From positions 1-64,000 of the forward strand of contig NZ_LZKQ01000025.1 in NCBI RefSeq assembly GCF_001668675.1: a stretch of DNA of 64,000 nt. The letters run 5' to 3'. Positions 10,449-18,179 of this stretch are shown in pieces. A program made the translations under genes and the position numbers. The DNA is from Mycobacterium asiaticum. Lineage in GTDB: Bacteria; Actinomycetota; Actinomycetes; Mycobacteriales; Mycobacteriaceae. How positions within the stretch are numbered: position 1 is the first letter of the stretch; each line of letters opens with the position of its first letter. Under the pieces are notes generated by a model, which was not told the DNA's origin, ran no database searches, and saw only the letters and a list, made by a program, of their open reading frames with translations.

Positions 10449-11051
10449 TCAGTCGTGCGGCGCGGGCTCGTGGCTGGCCGCCGTGGTGAGCAGCAGTTCC
10501 ACACAGTAATCAATGAATTGCCTTCTGCTGGCGCCCAGTTGCCCGTTCAGGTAAGCGGTGAACAGCCCGGTCAGCGCGCCTATCAGGCTGGTGGCGACCA
10601 ACTTCTGCACCACCGGGTCGACGATGCGGGAGAGCTTGTGCTGCAGCAGTTCGATGAAGTTGGGCATCCACTCCGCCCCGGACAGCACCAGGCCCGGCTC
10701 GACGGCGGGCGCCAGCAGCAGCACCCTGCCGCGCACCGGGTCGTCCACCATCAGGGCGACGAATTGCTCGACGGCCTCCCGCGGCGTCTTGGCCGAGTTG
10801 AGGGTGGCCATCGCGCGGGTGCACACGTCGTCGTAGACGGCCCGGACAAAATGTTCGCGGTCGGTGAAGCTTTCGTAGAAATAGCGCTCGGTGAGGCCGG
10901 CGTGGCGGCACGCCGCGCGCACGGTAAGCGCCGGCCCACCTTCGCTGCCGAGCAGCTGGACACCCGCCGCGACGAGTTTGTCCCGGCGCAGGGCATGGCG
11001 GTCCTCCAGGGGGACCCCCGACCACCGCTGCCGTCGTTGACCCGGCTGCAC
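10449..11051 (-). CDS. TetR-family transcriptional regulator, Rv0825c type
   Basis: A 200-residue regulator with an N-terminal helix-turn-helix (LTVRAACRHAGLTERYFYESF) and a helical ligand-binding C-terminal domain. The GTG at 11051 is chosen because AGGAG lies 4 nt before it and the N-terminus then matches Rv0825c; a longer frame to 11102 would run through the operator. It is divergent from the DUF2236 gene at 11117, and the perfect inverted repeat between them is a likely binding site for this protein. Confidence 0.88.
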   Translation of the reverse strand: MQPGQRRQRWSGVPLEDRHALRRDKLVAAGVQLLGSEGGPALTVRAACRHAGLTERYFYESFTDREHFVRAVYDDVCTRAMATLNSAKTPREAVEQFVALMVDDPVRGRVLLLAPAVEPGLVLSGAEWMPNFIELLQHKLSRIVDPVVQKLVATSLIGALTGLFTAYLNGQLGASRRQFIDYCVELLLTTAASHEPAPHD

Positions 11052-11068
11052 TTCACTCCTAGACTCGG

Positions 11069-11092
11069 TTCTGACAACGTATGTAGTCAGAA
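11069..11092. promoter_or_regulatory. Inverted-repeat operator between the TetR gene and the DUF2236 gene
   Basis: TTCTGAC (11069-11075) and GTCAGAA (11086-11092) form a perfect 7-bp inverted repeat around 10 bp. The element lies 17 bp upstream of the TetR start and 24 bp upstream of the divergent DUF2236 gene, the usual place for a TetR autoregulatory site. Confidence 0.65.
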
Positions 11093-11116
11093 TTGCTGAC
11101 AACCGAGGAATAACCA

Positions 11117-12145
11117 GTGACTCAAGATACGTCTGCCGCCTGCCCAGTTACCAGCGGCGACGACGCGGCGCCTGACGCGTCCGGCGGTCTGGCCGGCGGC
11201 TGCCCGGTGTCGCCGGCGGGCTACGAGGCTCCGCCGACGCCGCTGGGCCCGGATTCGCTGACGTGGAAATACTTCGGTGACTGGCGCGGGATTCTGCAGG
11301 GTCCGTTCGCCGGATCCATGCAGAACATGCACCCCCAATTGGGGGCGGCTGTCGAGGATCATTCGACGTTCTTCACCGAGCCGCTGCCGCGGGTGATGCG
11401 TTCGCTGTATCCGATCGGCGGCGTCGTGTTCGACGGCGACCGCGCCCCGCAGACCGGGGCCGAGGTGCGCGATTACCACATCGAGATCAAGGGCGTCGAC
11501 AACCTGGGGCGCCGCTACCACGCGCTGAATCCCGACGTCTTCTATTGGGCGCACTCCACGTTCTTCATGGGCACCATCTTGGTGGCCGAGCGGTTCGGCG
11601 GCGGGCTCACCGAGGCCGAGAAACGCCAGCTCTTCGACGAGCACGTTCAGTGGTACCGGATGTACGGCATGAGCATGCGGCCGGTGCCGAAGTCCTGGGA
11701 GGAATTCCAGGAGTACTGGGACCATATGTGCCGCAACGTATTAGAGGACAACTACGCGACCCGGGCGGTGCTCGATCTGACGCTGTACAACAAGCTGCCG
11801 ATCGCGCCCTGGCTGCCCGACTGGTTGTGGGGCGGCCTGACGAGGCTGTCCCGGCCGTTCTTCGTCTGGTTGACAACCGGGTTCTACCACCCGGCGGTGC
11901 GCGAACGGCTGGGCCTTAACTGGTCCCGGCGCGACGAGTGGCTGCACCGGCGCTTCGGCAACCTGGTGTGGGCGGTCTTCTCGTTGGTGCCGCCGCGGTA
12001 CCGGAAGCATCCGCGGGCTCGCGCCGGTCTGGATCGCGCGAGTGGGCGTATCCCGGCCGACGCGCCGCTGCCGCAGACAGCGGCGCGCAATCTGCCACCG
12101 CTGGAAAACCGCGGCAACCCGAAGCACTACTGCCCGGTCGTCTGA
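11117..12145 (+). CDS. DUF2236 (MpaB / rubber-oxygenase type) protein, Rv0826 type
   Basis: A 342-residue protein of the oxygenase-MpaB family, which includes heme b enzymes such as latex-clearing protein and the fungal oxygenase MpaB. Recognisable parts are WKYFGDWR near residue 50, the His- and Arg-rich helical core (YHALNPDVFYWAHSTFFMG), and WYRMYGMSMRPVP. His-containing segments such as WAHSTF are candidate heme contacts by family analogy. A GTG start follows GAGGAAT. It is divergent from a TetR gene and probably controlled by it. The substrate is unknown; the neighbouring desA1 hints at lipids. Confidence 0.82.
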   Translation: MTQDTSAACPVTSGDDAAPDASGGLAGGCPVSPAGYEAPPTPLGPDSLTWKYFGDWRGILQGPFAGSMQNMHPQLGAAVEDHSTFFTEPLPRVMRSLYPIGGVVFDGDRAPQTGAEVRDYHIEIKGVDNLGRRYHALNPDVFYWAHSTFFMGTILVAERFGGGLTEAEKRQLFDEHVQWYRMYGMSMRPVPKSWEEFQEYWDHMCRNVLEDNYATRAVLDLTLYNKLPIAPWLPDWLWGGLTRLSRPFFVWLTTGFYHPAVRERLGLNWSRRDEWLHRRFGNLVWAVFSLVPPRYRKHPRARAGLDRASGRIPADAPLPQTAARNLPPLENRGNPKHYCPVV

Positions 12146-12148
12146 CCG

Positions 12149-12346
12149 TCAGTGCGCGTGGCTGTGCACCCCTTCGAGGCCGGCCTGGTGCACGTGTTGA
12201 TGGGTGTGTTCGGTGCCGTCGTCGTGTGAGTGAGGGTGCTCGTGCTCGACGTGTTGATGCTCGTGGCTGGTGTGCGCGTGGCTGTGGGTCACGCCGTCGT
12301 GTTCGTGCTCGTGGACGTGTGGCGCGTCGTGGGTGTGCTCTGACAT
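12149..12346 (-). CDS. Small histidine-rich putative metal-binding protein
   Basis: A 65-residue protein in which 23 residues are His, mostly as HxH pairs separated by acidic or small residues, with no Cys and no membrane segment. Such sequences bind Ni, Co, Zn or Cu and serve in storage or buffering. An AAGGGA ribosome site precedes the ATG by 8 nt. It lies 30 bp downstream of the kmtR remnant on the same strand. KmtR is a Ni/Co sensor in Mtb, so a nickel or cobalt role is a reasonable guess. Confidence 0.7.
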   Translation of the reverse strand: MSEHTHDAPHVHEHEHDGVTHSHAHTSHEHQHVEHEHPHSHDDGTEHTHQHVHQAGLEGVHSHAH

Positions 12347-12376
12347 CGGGTGTTCCCTTCTGGTTGGGGCTAATGG

Positions 12377-12706
12377 CTAATGGAGCGCCGAGCGTGCATC
12401 GCTCGACGGTTCCCCGGCGTGTCGCGTCGCGCGATTCACGCTCGGCGCCCCGGGGTCTGTGTTCACCGCCTTGAGCTCGGCATCTGAGCGGTGATGGCGC
12501 GGAACGCCGGGGCCGGCGTGCTCGGCGTTGTGCACGGCATCGATGACCAGCTGGCGCACGTGGTCGTTCTCCAGACTGTAGAAGATCGTGGTGCCGTCGC
12601 GGCGGGTACGCACCAGCCGGGCCATCCGCAGCTTGCCCAGGTGCTGGGAGACCGACGGGGCGGGCTTGCCCACATGTTCGGCAAGCTCGTTGACCGACAG
12701 CGTCAA
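12377..12706 (-). pseudogene. kmtR: kmtR, ArsR-family Ni/Co sensor, truncated at both ends
   Basis: The centre matches Mtb KmtR (Rv0827c): recognition helices SVNELAEHVGKPAPSVSQHL, the wing RRDGTTIFYSL, and the metal-binding C-terminal part EHAGPG...RHHR. The first 40 or so residues, helices 1 and 2, are absent; repeat B sits where they should be, and the first start available is a TTG without a ribosome site. The C-terminal 25 residues are encoded by repeat A and are foreign to the family. A folded, active repressor seems unlikely, but a shortened protein cannot be ruled out. Confidence 0.7.
12385..12448. repeat. Interspersed palindromic repeat, copy A (64 bp)
   Basis: The ends are a perfect 12-bp inverted repeat: GCGCCGAGCGTG (12385-12396) and CACGCTCGGCGC (12437-12448), with further pairing inside (ATCGC with GCGAT). 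It aligns without gaps to copy B at about 50 of 64 positions. It lies in the 3' end of the kmtR frame and supplies its last codons. No transposase is present, so it resembles a REP or MITE-like element. Confidence 0.8.
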
Positions 12707-12717
12707 GCCGCGTTAGT

Positions 12718-12781
12718 CCGCCGACCGTGCATCACACGACGAATCGCCGGCGTGTTGCGTCGCGAAACGCACACTCGACGC
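12718..12781. repeat. Interspersed palindromic repeat, copy B (64 bp)
   Basis: This copy has the same length and order of blocks as copy A (shared CCGGCGTGT and GCGTCGCG) but decayed ends (CCGCCGACCGTG against CACACTCGACGC). It fills the gap between the deaminase stop and the truncated 5' end of kmtR. Same orientation as copy A. Confidence 0.75.
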
Positions 12782-12789
12782 CGCGGAGG

Positions 12790-13290
12790 CTAGCCATTCG
12801 GAACGACGGTGGCGGTGCGCCGCCCGCCGTTCCGTTCCTGCCAGAACCGGTACACCTCCACGGCTGCGTCGCTGGGCTCGTAGCGCATCGGCAACCGCCG
12901 GTCTTGCCAGTCCTTGGCGAACTCGTCGTAGAAAGTCGCTAGCTCGAAGTACTTGCGGTCGTCGACGTAGTGCGGCTCGTAGGCGTCCCGCGACGTCAGG
13001 AAGACGACCTCGTCGGGCGAGCAGTAGTAGAGGGAGCCCAGGCACATCGGGCACGGGTGTGCCAGCACGTAGATGGTGGTGCCGATCAGGTGCTCGGTGC
13101 CCAGCTCGGTGCACGCGGCGCGGATCGCGAGGATCTCGGCGTGGGCGGTCGGATCGTTGGTCTGCGCCACCTTGTTCGCGCTCTCGGCCAGCACTTCGCC
13201 GTCCTTGACGATGACGGTCGCGAACGGCCGCCCGCCTTCGGCGACGTTCTGGCGGGCGAGGTCGATGGTCCGCTGGGCGAAGTCGGTCAC
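12790..13290 (-). CDS. Cytidine/deoxycytidylate-type zinc deaminase, Rv0828c type
   Basis: A 166-residue nucleoside or base deaminase. The zinc site is clear: HAE at 50-52 (His ligand and catalytic Glu) and PCPMC at 79-83 (two Cys ligands). The GTG at 13290 is chosen because the N-terminus then reads as a normal deaminase (MTDFAQRTIDLARQ); the frame extends upstream into the divergent methyltransferase. The substrate cannot be told from the motifs; guanine or cytosine-type bases are both possible. It is convergent with nothing and divergent from the methyltransferase gene. Confidence 0.85.
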   Translation of the reverse strand: MTDFAQRTIDLARQNVAEGGRPFATVIVKDGEVLAESANKVAQTNDPTAHAEILAIRAACTELGTEHLIGTTIYVLAHPCPMCLGSLYYCSPDEVVFLTSRDAYEPHYVDDRKYFELATFYDEFAKDWQDRRLPMRYEPSDAAVEVYRFWQERNGGRRTATVVPNG

Positions 13291-13340
13291 GCCCGTGATA
13301 CTAACTAGATTGTCTATATTTTTTCGATCAAAAGGAGTCA

Positions 13341-14246
13341 ATGGTGCGTACCGATCGGGATCGCTGGGACCTTGCGACGAGTGTCGGCGCAACGGCCACC
13401 ATGGTCGCCGCCCAGCGTGCGTTGGCCTCCGATCCGCAGTTCGCGCTGATCGACGACCCGTTCGCCGCGCCGCTGGTGCGCGCGGTGGGTATCGACGTGT
13501 ACACCCGGCTCGTCAACGGGGAGATAACGGCGAACGAGGATTCCGAGTTCGACCCGGAGCGGATGGCCAGGGGGATGGCCTGCCGGACCAGGTTCTACGA
13601 CCAGTTCTTCCTGGACGCCACCCGCAGCGGCATCAGCCAGGCGGTGATCCTGGCGTCCGGTCTGGACGCGCGCGCCTACCGGCTGCCCTGGCCCGCGGGC
13701 ACCGTCGTCTACGAGGTCGACATGCCCGAGGTGATCGACTTCAAGACCCTGACGCTGAGCGAACTGGGCGCCGAACCCACCGCCGAGCGCCGCACCGTGG
13801 CCGTCGACCTGCGCGACGATTGGGCCGCGGCGCTGCGGGCCGCCGGATTCGATACCGCGGCGCCCTCGGCGTGGAGCGCTGAGGGGCTGCTCGTTTACCT
13901 CCCCGACGACGCCCAGGATGCGTTGTTCGACAACATCACCGCGCTGAGCGCACCGGGCAGCCGGTTGGCCTTCGAGTTCGTCCCCGACACCCGGATCTTC
14001 CAGGATGAGCGCTGGCGCTCTCACCACGAGCGGATGAGCGAACTGGGCTTCGAGATCGACTTCAACGACCTCGTCTACCACGCCGAGCGCAGCCACATCC
14101 TGGACTATCTGTCCGGCAGTGGCTGGCAGACCGCGCCGCAAACCGTCGCCGAGCTACATGCAGCCAATGGCTTCACATATCCCGACGACGAGCTCGCGAC
14201 CGCGTTCGCCGATGTCACCTACACCAGCGCGGTACTGAAGCCGTAG
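13341..14246 (+). CDS. Class I SAM-dependent methyltransferase (TIGR00027 type), Rv0830 type
   Basis: A 301-residue member of the large mycobacterial family related to leucine carboxyl methyltransferases. Typical motifs are [15 protein letters not shown] at the N-terminus, the SAM loop [15 protein letters not shown], and [17 protein letters not shown] strong AAGGAG lies 4 nt before the ATG. The targets of this family are mostly unknown. The 50-bp divergent spacer to the deaminase is A/T-rich with a TATATT -10-like hexamer. Confidence 0.9.
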   Translation: MVRTDRDRWDLATSVGATATMVAAQRALASDPQFALIDDPFAAPLVRAVGIDVYTRLVNGEITANEDSEFDPERMARGMACRTRFYDQFFLDATRSGISQAVILASGLDARAYRLPWPAGTVVYEVDMPEVIDFKTLTLSELGAEPTAERRTVAVDLRDDWAAALRAAGFDTAAPSAWSAEGLLVYLPDDAQDALFDNITALSAPGSRLAFEFVPDTRIFQDERWRSHHERMSELGFEIDFNDLVYHAERSHILDYLSGSGWQTAPQTVAELHAANGFTYPDDELATAFADVTYTSAVLKP

Positions 14247-14250
14247 TGCC

Positions 14251-15072
14251 CTACTGGGCGGTGCGGAGCAGTTCGTCCTTCAGCCGCGTGGTGAGCATGT
14301 CCTGAAACACCGTCTGCGCCGGGGCGTACAGCTCCCGGAAGGTCGAGAGCAGCGCGTCGCGGTTGTACTCCGGGATCGCGCCGGTCGGCGGGGTCCAGAA
14401 GCTGTCGATGTCCATCAGGAAGAACTGGCCGGTCTGGGCCGGCGTCACCCGGCGCAGGTGGTAGCTGGCGTCGAGCGCCTGGCCGACCCCCGGGCCGTAC
14501 CGGACGATCAGCGACCGGCCGGGCTGGGCTTCGCGGTACACCGCGGCGCCCTGCCACTCCGTCAGCGTCAGGCCGCCGGGGGCCAGGCGCTGCGGGCCGA
14601 GCAGACTCTCGTCGATCCAGTTGGTCCACTCGATGCGACCGTCGACGCCGGCGGGCACCCGGATCTCCAGCACGTAGCGCAGGCCGATCCGCTCGACGCC
14701 GACGATGGAGGAGACCTGCGAGCGCGCGTCCACGACGCGCATGGCGACGTCCAGGAAGGTGTCGAAATTGCTGTAGGCACTGGTCTCTACGACGATCGCC
14801 TGGCTCTTCAGCGACGCCGCGGTCGTGTTCTCGCGGTTGGAGTAGCGCACGAAACGGTCGGCGACCGGTTGCGGGGGCTGACCGGGTGCGGCCATTCCCC
14901 ACTGGACGTCCTGGGCCTGGCGTTCGATCGGCAGGTCGGTGACCAGCTGTTGTTTCAGTTCCCGACTTGCCGATTCGGTGAGCGTGTCGGTGGCCGGATG
15001 ACGAATTTCCAGCGTTACGAGGGCTACAGGGGCGTTGGGTTGGACATCAGCGGGATTCACGTCCGGAAGCAT
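14251..15072 (-). CDS. TIGR04255-family protein, Rv0831c type
   Basis: A 273-residue protein without a known function. It has the family's N-terminal beta sheet (PVALVTLEIRHP), the ERIGLRYVLEIRVP segment in the middle and a C-terminal acidic domain. No signal peptide or membrane helix is seen, so it is probably cytosolic. The start is uncertain: ATGs at 15072, 15084 and 15090 and a TTG at 15105 share one frame and none has a clear ribosome site; 15072 gives a length closest to Rv0831c. It converges with the methyltransferase with 4 bp between stops. Confidence 0.82.
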   Translation of the reverse strand: MLPDVNPADVQPNAPVALVTLEIRHPATDTLTESASRELKQQLVTDLPIERQAQDVQWGMAAPGQPPQPVADRFVRYSNRENTTAASLKSQAIVVETSAYSNFDTFLDVAMRVVDARSQVSSIVGVERIGLRYVLEIRVPAGVDGRIEWTNWIDESLLGPQRLAPGGLTLTEWQGAAVYREAQPGRSLIVRYGPGVGQALDASYHLRRVTPAQTGQFFLMDIDSFWTPPTGAIPEYNRDALLSTFRELYAPAQTVFQDMLTTRLKDELLRTAQ

Positions 15073-15150
15073 AGCCGCGAGCATAACCATGCGGGTGGCA
15101 TTCAAACGGACCGCCCCAATTAGGTCGGTGGGTTGCCAGCTTCGCTCCGG

Positions 15151-15223
15151 TGCCCCCAGTAGGACTCGAACCTACGACCTGCGGATTAAAAGTCCGTAGC
15201 TCTACCAACTGAGCTATAGGGGC
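15151..15223 (-). tRNA. tRNA-Lys (anticodon TTT)
   Basis: 73 nt on the minus strand fold into a full cloverleaf. The acceptor pairs GCCCCTA with TGGGGGC, the anticodon loop reads CTTTTAA, and the T loop is TTCGAGT. CCA is not encoded. It is the only minus-strand member of the cluster, as in Mtb. Confidence 0.97.
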
Positions 15224-15348
15224 GGCGGAGACTCAGGATACTGTGTGCCCGGCTGGGCCTCGTTTGAGGATTAGGCCCGGGGTGACCTAAGCTGACTTGG
15301 CTCCCAACGGTGATCACGTTGCGAGTGCCCCGGAGAGATTCGGTTCTG

Positions 15349-15421
15349 GCCCCCTTCGTCTAGCGGCCTAGGACGCCGCCCTTTCAAGGCGGTAGCGCGG
15401 GTTCGAATCCCGTAGGGGGTA
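15349..15421 (+). tRNA. tRNA-Glu (anticodon TTC)
   Basis: 73 nt; acceptor GCCCCCT pairs with AGGGGGT, the first pair being G-T, which is common for this tRNA. The anticodon stem is CCGCC/GGCGG around the loop CTTTCAA. CCA is not encoded. First of three plus-strand tRNAs, likely one transcript. Confidence 0.97.
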
Positions 15422-15453
15422 CTTGCGACGCGGGCTACCGTGGAGCAGAGCAA

Positions 15454-15527
15454 GGCCCTGTGGCGCAGTTGGTTAGCGCGCCGCCCTGTCACGGCGGAGG
15501 TCGCGGGTTCGAGTCCCGTCAGGGTCG
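15454..15527 (+). tRNA. tRNA-Asp (anticodon GTC)
   Basis: 74 nt; acceptor GGCCCTG pairs with CAGGGTC, the anticodon stem CCGCC/GGCGG encloses CTGTCAC, and the T loop is TTCGAGT. The discriminator G is followed by an encoded CCA (15528-15530). Confidence 0.96.
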
Positions 15528-15563
15528 CCAGCACGGCGAGGCACACGCTGCCTGCCGGCTTCC

Positions 15564-15637
15564 GGCCAGGTAGCTCAGTCGGTACGAGCGTCCGCCTGAA
15601 AAGCGGAAGGTCGGCGGTTCGATCCCGCCCCTGGCCA
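15564..15637 (+). tRNA. tRNA-Phe (anticodon GAA)
   Basis: 74 nt; acceptor GGCCAGG pairs with CCTGGCC, the anticodon stem CCGCC/GGCGG-type arm encloses CTGAAAA, and the T loop is TTCGATC. An encoded CCA follows (15638-15640). The Lys-Glu-Asp-Phe order matches lysT-gluT-aspT-pheU of Mtb. Confidence 0.96.
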
Positions 15638-15649
15638 CCAGCGAAAGTC

Positions 15650-17308
15650 CTACGGACTCGGGAACGGCGTCCCGGTCAATATCGTGTCCGCCGACTCGAC
15701 CAGCACGGTCAGCTCCAAACCGCCGGTCAGAGTGAGCAATCCGACGTTCGCGGCGATCGGATTGCCGACGGCGTTCACCAGTCCCTGCAACGGCTGGCCG
15801 TTGACCGCCTGCAGCACCCCGTCCAGGAACAGGTTGGCGTCGTAGGACGGCAGCGACACCAGCGCCGCGGTGGCGAGGTCTGCGGTCGGCAGCAGCGTCG
15901 CGTAGGCCGTCGAGAACGCGTTGGTCGCGGACCCGACGACCGCCGTGTTGGCCGACTCCAGGCCGAGCAGCAGATCCGATACCGACGGCGGCCCGGCGGG
16001 CAGGCTCAGGCCACCGGTCGCGGGCAGCAGGTCGGCCGGCGATGGCAGCTGCAGCGGACCCATTGTCGTCAGGTCCGCTGCCGCGGCGGCGATCCCCTGC
16101 GGTATGCCCTGCAGGATCGCGGGGCCCAGGGCCGCGGTGGCGCTCAGTGGCGGCAGGAACCCGAACGGGGTGGGCACATTGGCGGGGCCGGTGGAGTAGC
16201 CGAAATTCGGGTCGCCGTAGCCCCAGTTGACGATCGGTTTGAGCACCGGTTGGACCAGGTCCGCTATCGGGTTGCCGAGGAACGGAATGGCCCGGATCGG
16301 ATCCAGCAATGGCAGATTCTGCGTCGGGATCAAGTAATACGTCGTCGTCGTCGGTCCTTGCGTTGGTAGGGCGATCGCCGAAGCCAGCTGCGCCGCCGTG
16401 ACGCTGTCGTAGGTCGTGTGCACCGTCACCATGCCGGCCAGCGCGTTCAAATCGGAGACGATGTTGATCGGGTACCGCGGGAAATCCGCCCAGCCGTCGT
16501 ATTCGAGGGTGTAACTCAAGGTGTTGAACGAATTGCTGGGCGCCGGTCCCAGCGTGGTGATGCCCAGACTCGGCAGGCTGAGCCCGGGGAAGCGCGCGTC
16601 CCAACCGCCGTTGGGATTCATCGAGTTGCCCAGCAGCACAAAGTTGATCGGCAGCGAACTCGGCGTCCCGGTGGGATCCAGCAATTGCATTTCCAATGAC
16701 GCGATGTTGGCGCTCTGCGAATAGGCCACGATGTTTATCGCATTTCCGGCGGCGAGTTGCTGCTGAATCGCGTTGTTTAAGATTGTGACGCCCCGGGCAA
16801 TTGCCACATCCGACGTCAGGTCTTTGATTCCACTGTCCGGGAATTCGCCGGCCGGCAGCGCAAGCGCCTGCACCAGGCCCGCCGGGAAATGGGGTTCGAG
16901 GTACTTCGCGACCACGTTGGCGACGAAGTCGGCCGGGGGTATCGGGGTTCCGCTGCCGTCCATGACCAACGTGACCAACCCGCCTGTCCCGCTACTGCCG
17001 AGCAACGGGGCGGTGAGCGCGCTCACATTCGCGGCCTCCGAGACCGTGTAGGCCTGACCTGCCGCGGTCAGCGACTGCGCGAACTGCTGATGCATCGCTG
17101 CCATCTGCGAAATGACCTGATGGCCGTCCTCGGCGAAGGCATTGAACAGGCCGGCAATCGCAGTCGAGACCTCGTCAGCGGCCGCCGACACCAGGCCCGT
17201 CGTAGCGCGTACCGCGGCAGCGCCGGCGTCGTGAACCGCCGTCCCGACGGCAGCCACTTCCGCTGCGGCCGAGGCCATTAACTGTGGTTGGGTCAGCACG
17301 TACGCCAT
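15650..17308 (-). CDS. PE-family protein with a PE-PPE (alpha/beta hydrolase) domain
   Basis: The 552-residue protein starts with a PE domain (about 1-95, MAYVLTQPQLM). It continues with a PE-PPE domain (about 105-330), a serine alpha/beta hydrolase seen in PE/PPE esterases and in a trehalose-ester enzyme. The nucleophile elbow is AYSQSA, and the oxyanion region starts LVMDGSGTP. A C-terminal region of about 200 residues is Ala/Leu/Pro-rich. The PE part probably directs export by a type VII (ESX) system. In Mtb this place, after the tRNA cluster, holds PE_PGRS genes instead. Confidence 0.9.
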   Translation of the reverse strand: MAYVLTQPQLMASAAAEVAAVGTAVHDAGAAAVRATTGLVSAAADEVSTAIAGLFNAFAEDGHQVISQMAAMHQQFAQSLTAAGQAYTVSEAANVSALTAPLLGSSGTGGLVTLVMDGSGTPIPPADFVANVVAKYLEPHFPAGLVQALALPAGEFPDSGIKDLTSDVAIARGVTILNNAIQQQLAAGNAINIVAYSQSANIASLEMQLLDPTGTPSSLPINFVLLGNSMNPNGGWDARFPGLSLPSLGITTLGPAPSNSFNTLSYTLEYDGWADFPRYPINIVSDLNALAGMVTVHTTYDSVTAAQLASAIALPTQGPTTTTYYLIPTQNLPLLDPIRAIPFLGNPIADLVQPVLKPIVNWGYGDPNFGYSTGPANVPTPFGFLPPLSATAALGPAILQGIPQGIAAAAADLTTMGPLQLPSPADLLPATGGLSLPAGPPSVSDLLLGLESANTAVVGSATNAFSTAYATLLPTADLATAALVSLPSYDANLFLDGVLQAVNGQPLQGLVNAVGNPIAANVGLLTLTGGLELTVLVESADTILTGTPFPSP

Positions 17309-17402
17309 GCAGCCATCCCTACCACCGCGGTAGGGACGTTGCGCAGAGCCGCGACCGGGCCCTCAGTCAATTCCCAGTTAGCGCAAAGAAATTGGACCGC
17401 TC

Positions 17403-17630
17403 TCAGCTGGCTACGGGGCTGGACCAGGTGGACCCGGAAGAATTGCCGTCCGTGCGGCGGACCCGAGTCCATGCCGAGCCGTGCGGAAAGGTCGTCGTGA
17501 ATGGCGTCGCGGTGAAGGGCATTGCGTTGAAACCCTGATTGCCAGGAAATGCCTCATTCGGAGAGCAGAATGCACACAGTGCGGGACTCAGCGTGGGGTA
17601 ACCGCACGCGGGGCAAACACAAGTTTTCAC
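17403..17630 (-). CDS. Possible small zinc-ribbon protein (doubtful)
   Basis: A 75-codon frame with a GTG start and AGGAG 8 nt upstream. The first half has paired cysteines (CVCPAC at residues 4-9 and CAFC at 19-22), as in small zinc ribbons; the second half is Thr/Ser-rich with no recognisable pattern. Third-position GC is lower than in neighbouring genes. The stretch 17309-17822 otherwise shows only a short inverted repeat (CCCTAC at 17317-17322, GTAGGG at 17330-17335) before the PE gene. Could be a gene remnant. Confidence 0.3.
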   Translation of the reverse strand: MKTCVCPACGYPTLSPALCAFCSPNEAFPGNQGFNAMPFTATPFTTTFPHGSAWTRVRRTDGNSSGSTWSSPVAS

Positions 17631-17822
17631 TGCTCCGGCTCCTGATAGGTGTTAAGTCGAACGCACCCCCCGACTACCCTCGGGTCCCACCCCCTAAACG
17701 CTTCTCTTGCAACGGTTGTTGTCGCCAAACTCGCCGCAGATGAGTGGTTACAAGACGCTTGGATCGGGGAACTCGCCCACCAGATGGTGTCCGATGGGGG
17801 CGCCGCGAGGATAGGAGCGAAA

Positions 17823-18107
17823 ATGATCGGAACGATAGTTCTGGCGTTGGTCGTGGGCGCGATTATCGGTGTGGTAGCCCGTTTGGTCATGCCTGGCCGG
17901 CAGAGCATCGGCATGCTGATGACGGTATTGCTGGGTGCGTTGGGTGGCTTGCTCGGCTCCCTGATCACCAGCCACTTCGGCTACTCGAACGCCAACGGCG
18001 GAATCGCCTGGATCCCGTTCTTCGTCGGTGTGGGCGCCGCGGTTGTCCTGATCGCCCTCTACGAGGCGGTCACGGGACGTCGCACGCACACCCGGTTGAC
18101 CCGCTAA
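17823..18107 (+). CDS. GlsB/YeaQ/YmgE-family membrane protein
   Basis: A 94-residue protein with three hydrophobic helices (about 2-18, 30-50, 63-83) and the family pattern GxIxGxxARLxMPGRQ...G.LLGxxGGLLGSLI, followed by a basic C-terminus. The family is often called transglycosylase-associated or stress-response proteins, but its function is unproven. The ATG at 17823 is preceded by AGGAG; an upstream extension to 17649 has no family match. A strong terminator hairpin follows the stop. Confidence 0.85.
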   Translation: MIGTIVLALVVGAIIGVVARLVMPGRQSIGMLMTVLLGALGGLLGSLITSHFGYSNANGGIAWIPFFVGVGAAVVLIALYEAVTGRRTHTRLTR

Positions 18108-18120
18108 GCGGCTAGAAATT

Positions 18121-18177
18121 ACGAGCGTAACGCTGCGGCGAGAAATAAATCGCGCCGCGGCGTTACGCTCGTTTTTG
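18121..18177. terminator. Strong hairpin terminator with T tract
   Basis: Two 20-nt arms (18121-18140 and 18153-18172) pair with a single mismatch around a 12-nt A-rich loop and are followed by a run of T on the plus strand. It lies between the convergent GlsB-like and heme oxygenase genes and serves at least the plus-strand gene. Confidence 0.85.
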
Positions 18178-18179
18178 TC

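Noticed and set aside
18121..18172. Whether the 18121 hairpin is a third copy of the 64-bp kmtR repeat
   Set aside because: Only the short string GAGCGT is shared; length, arms and loop differ, and it is followed by a T tract, so it is a terminator.
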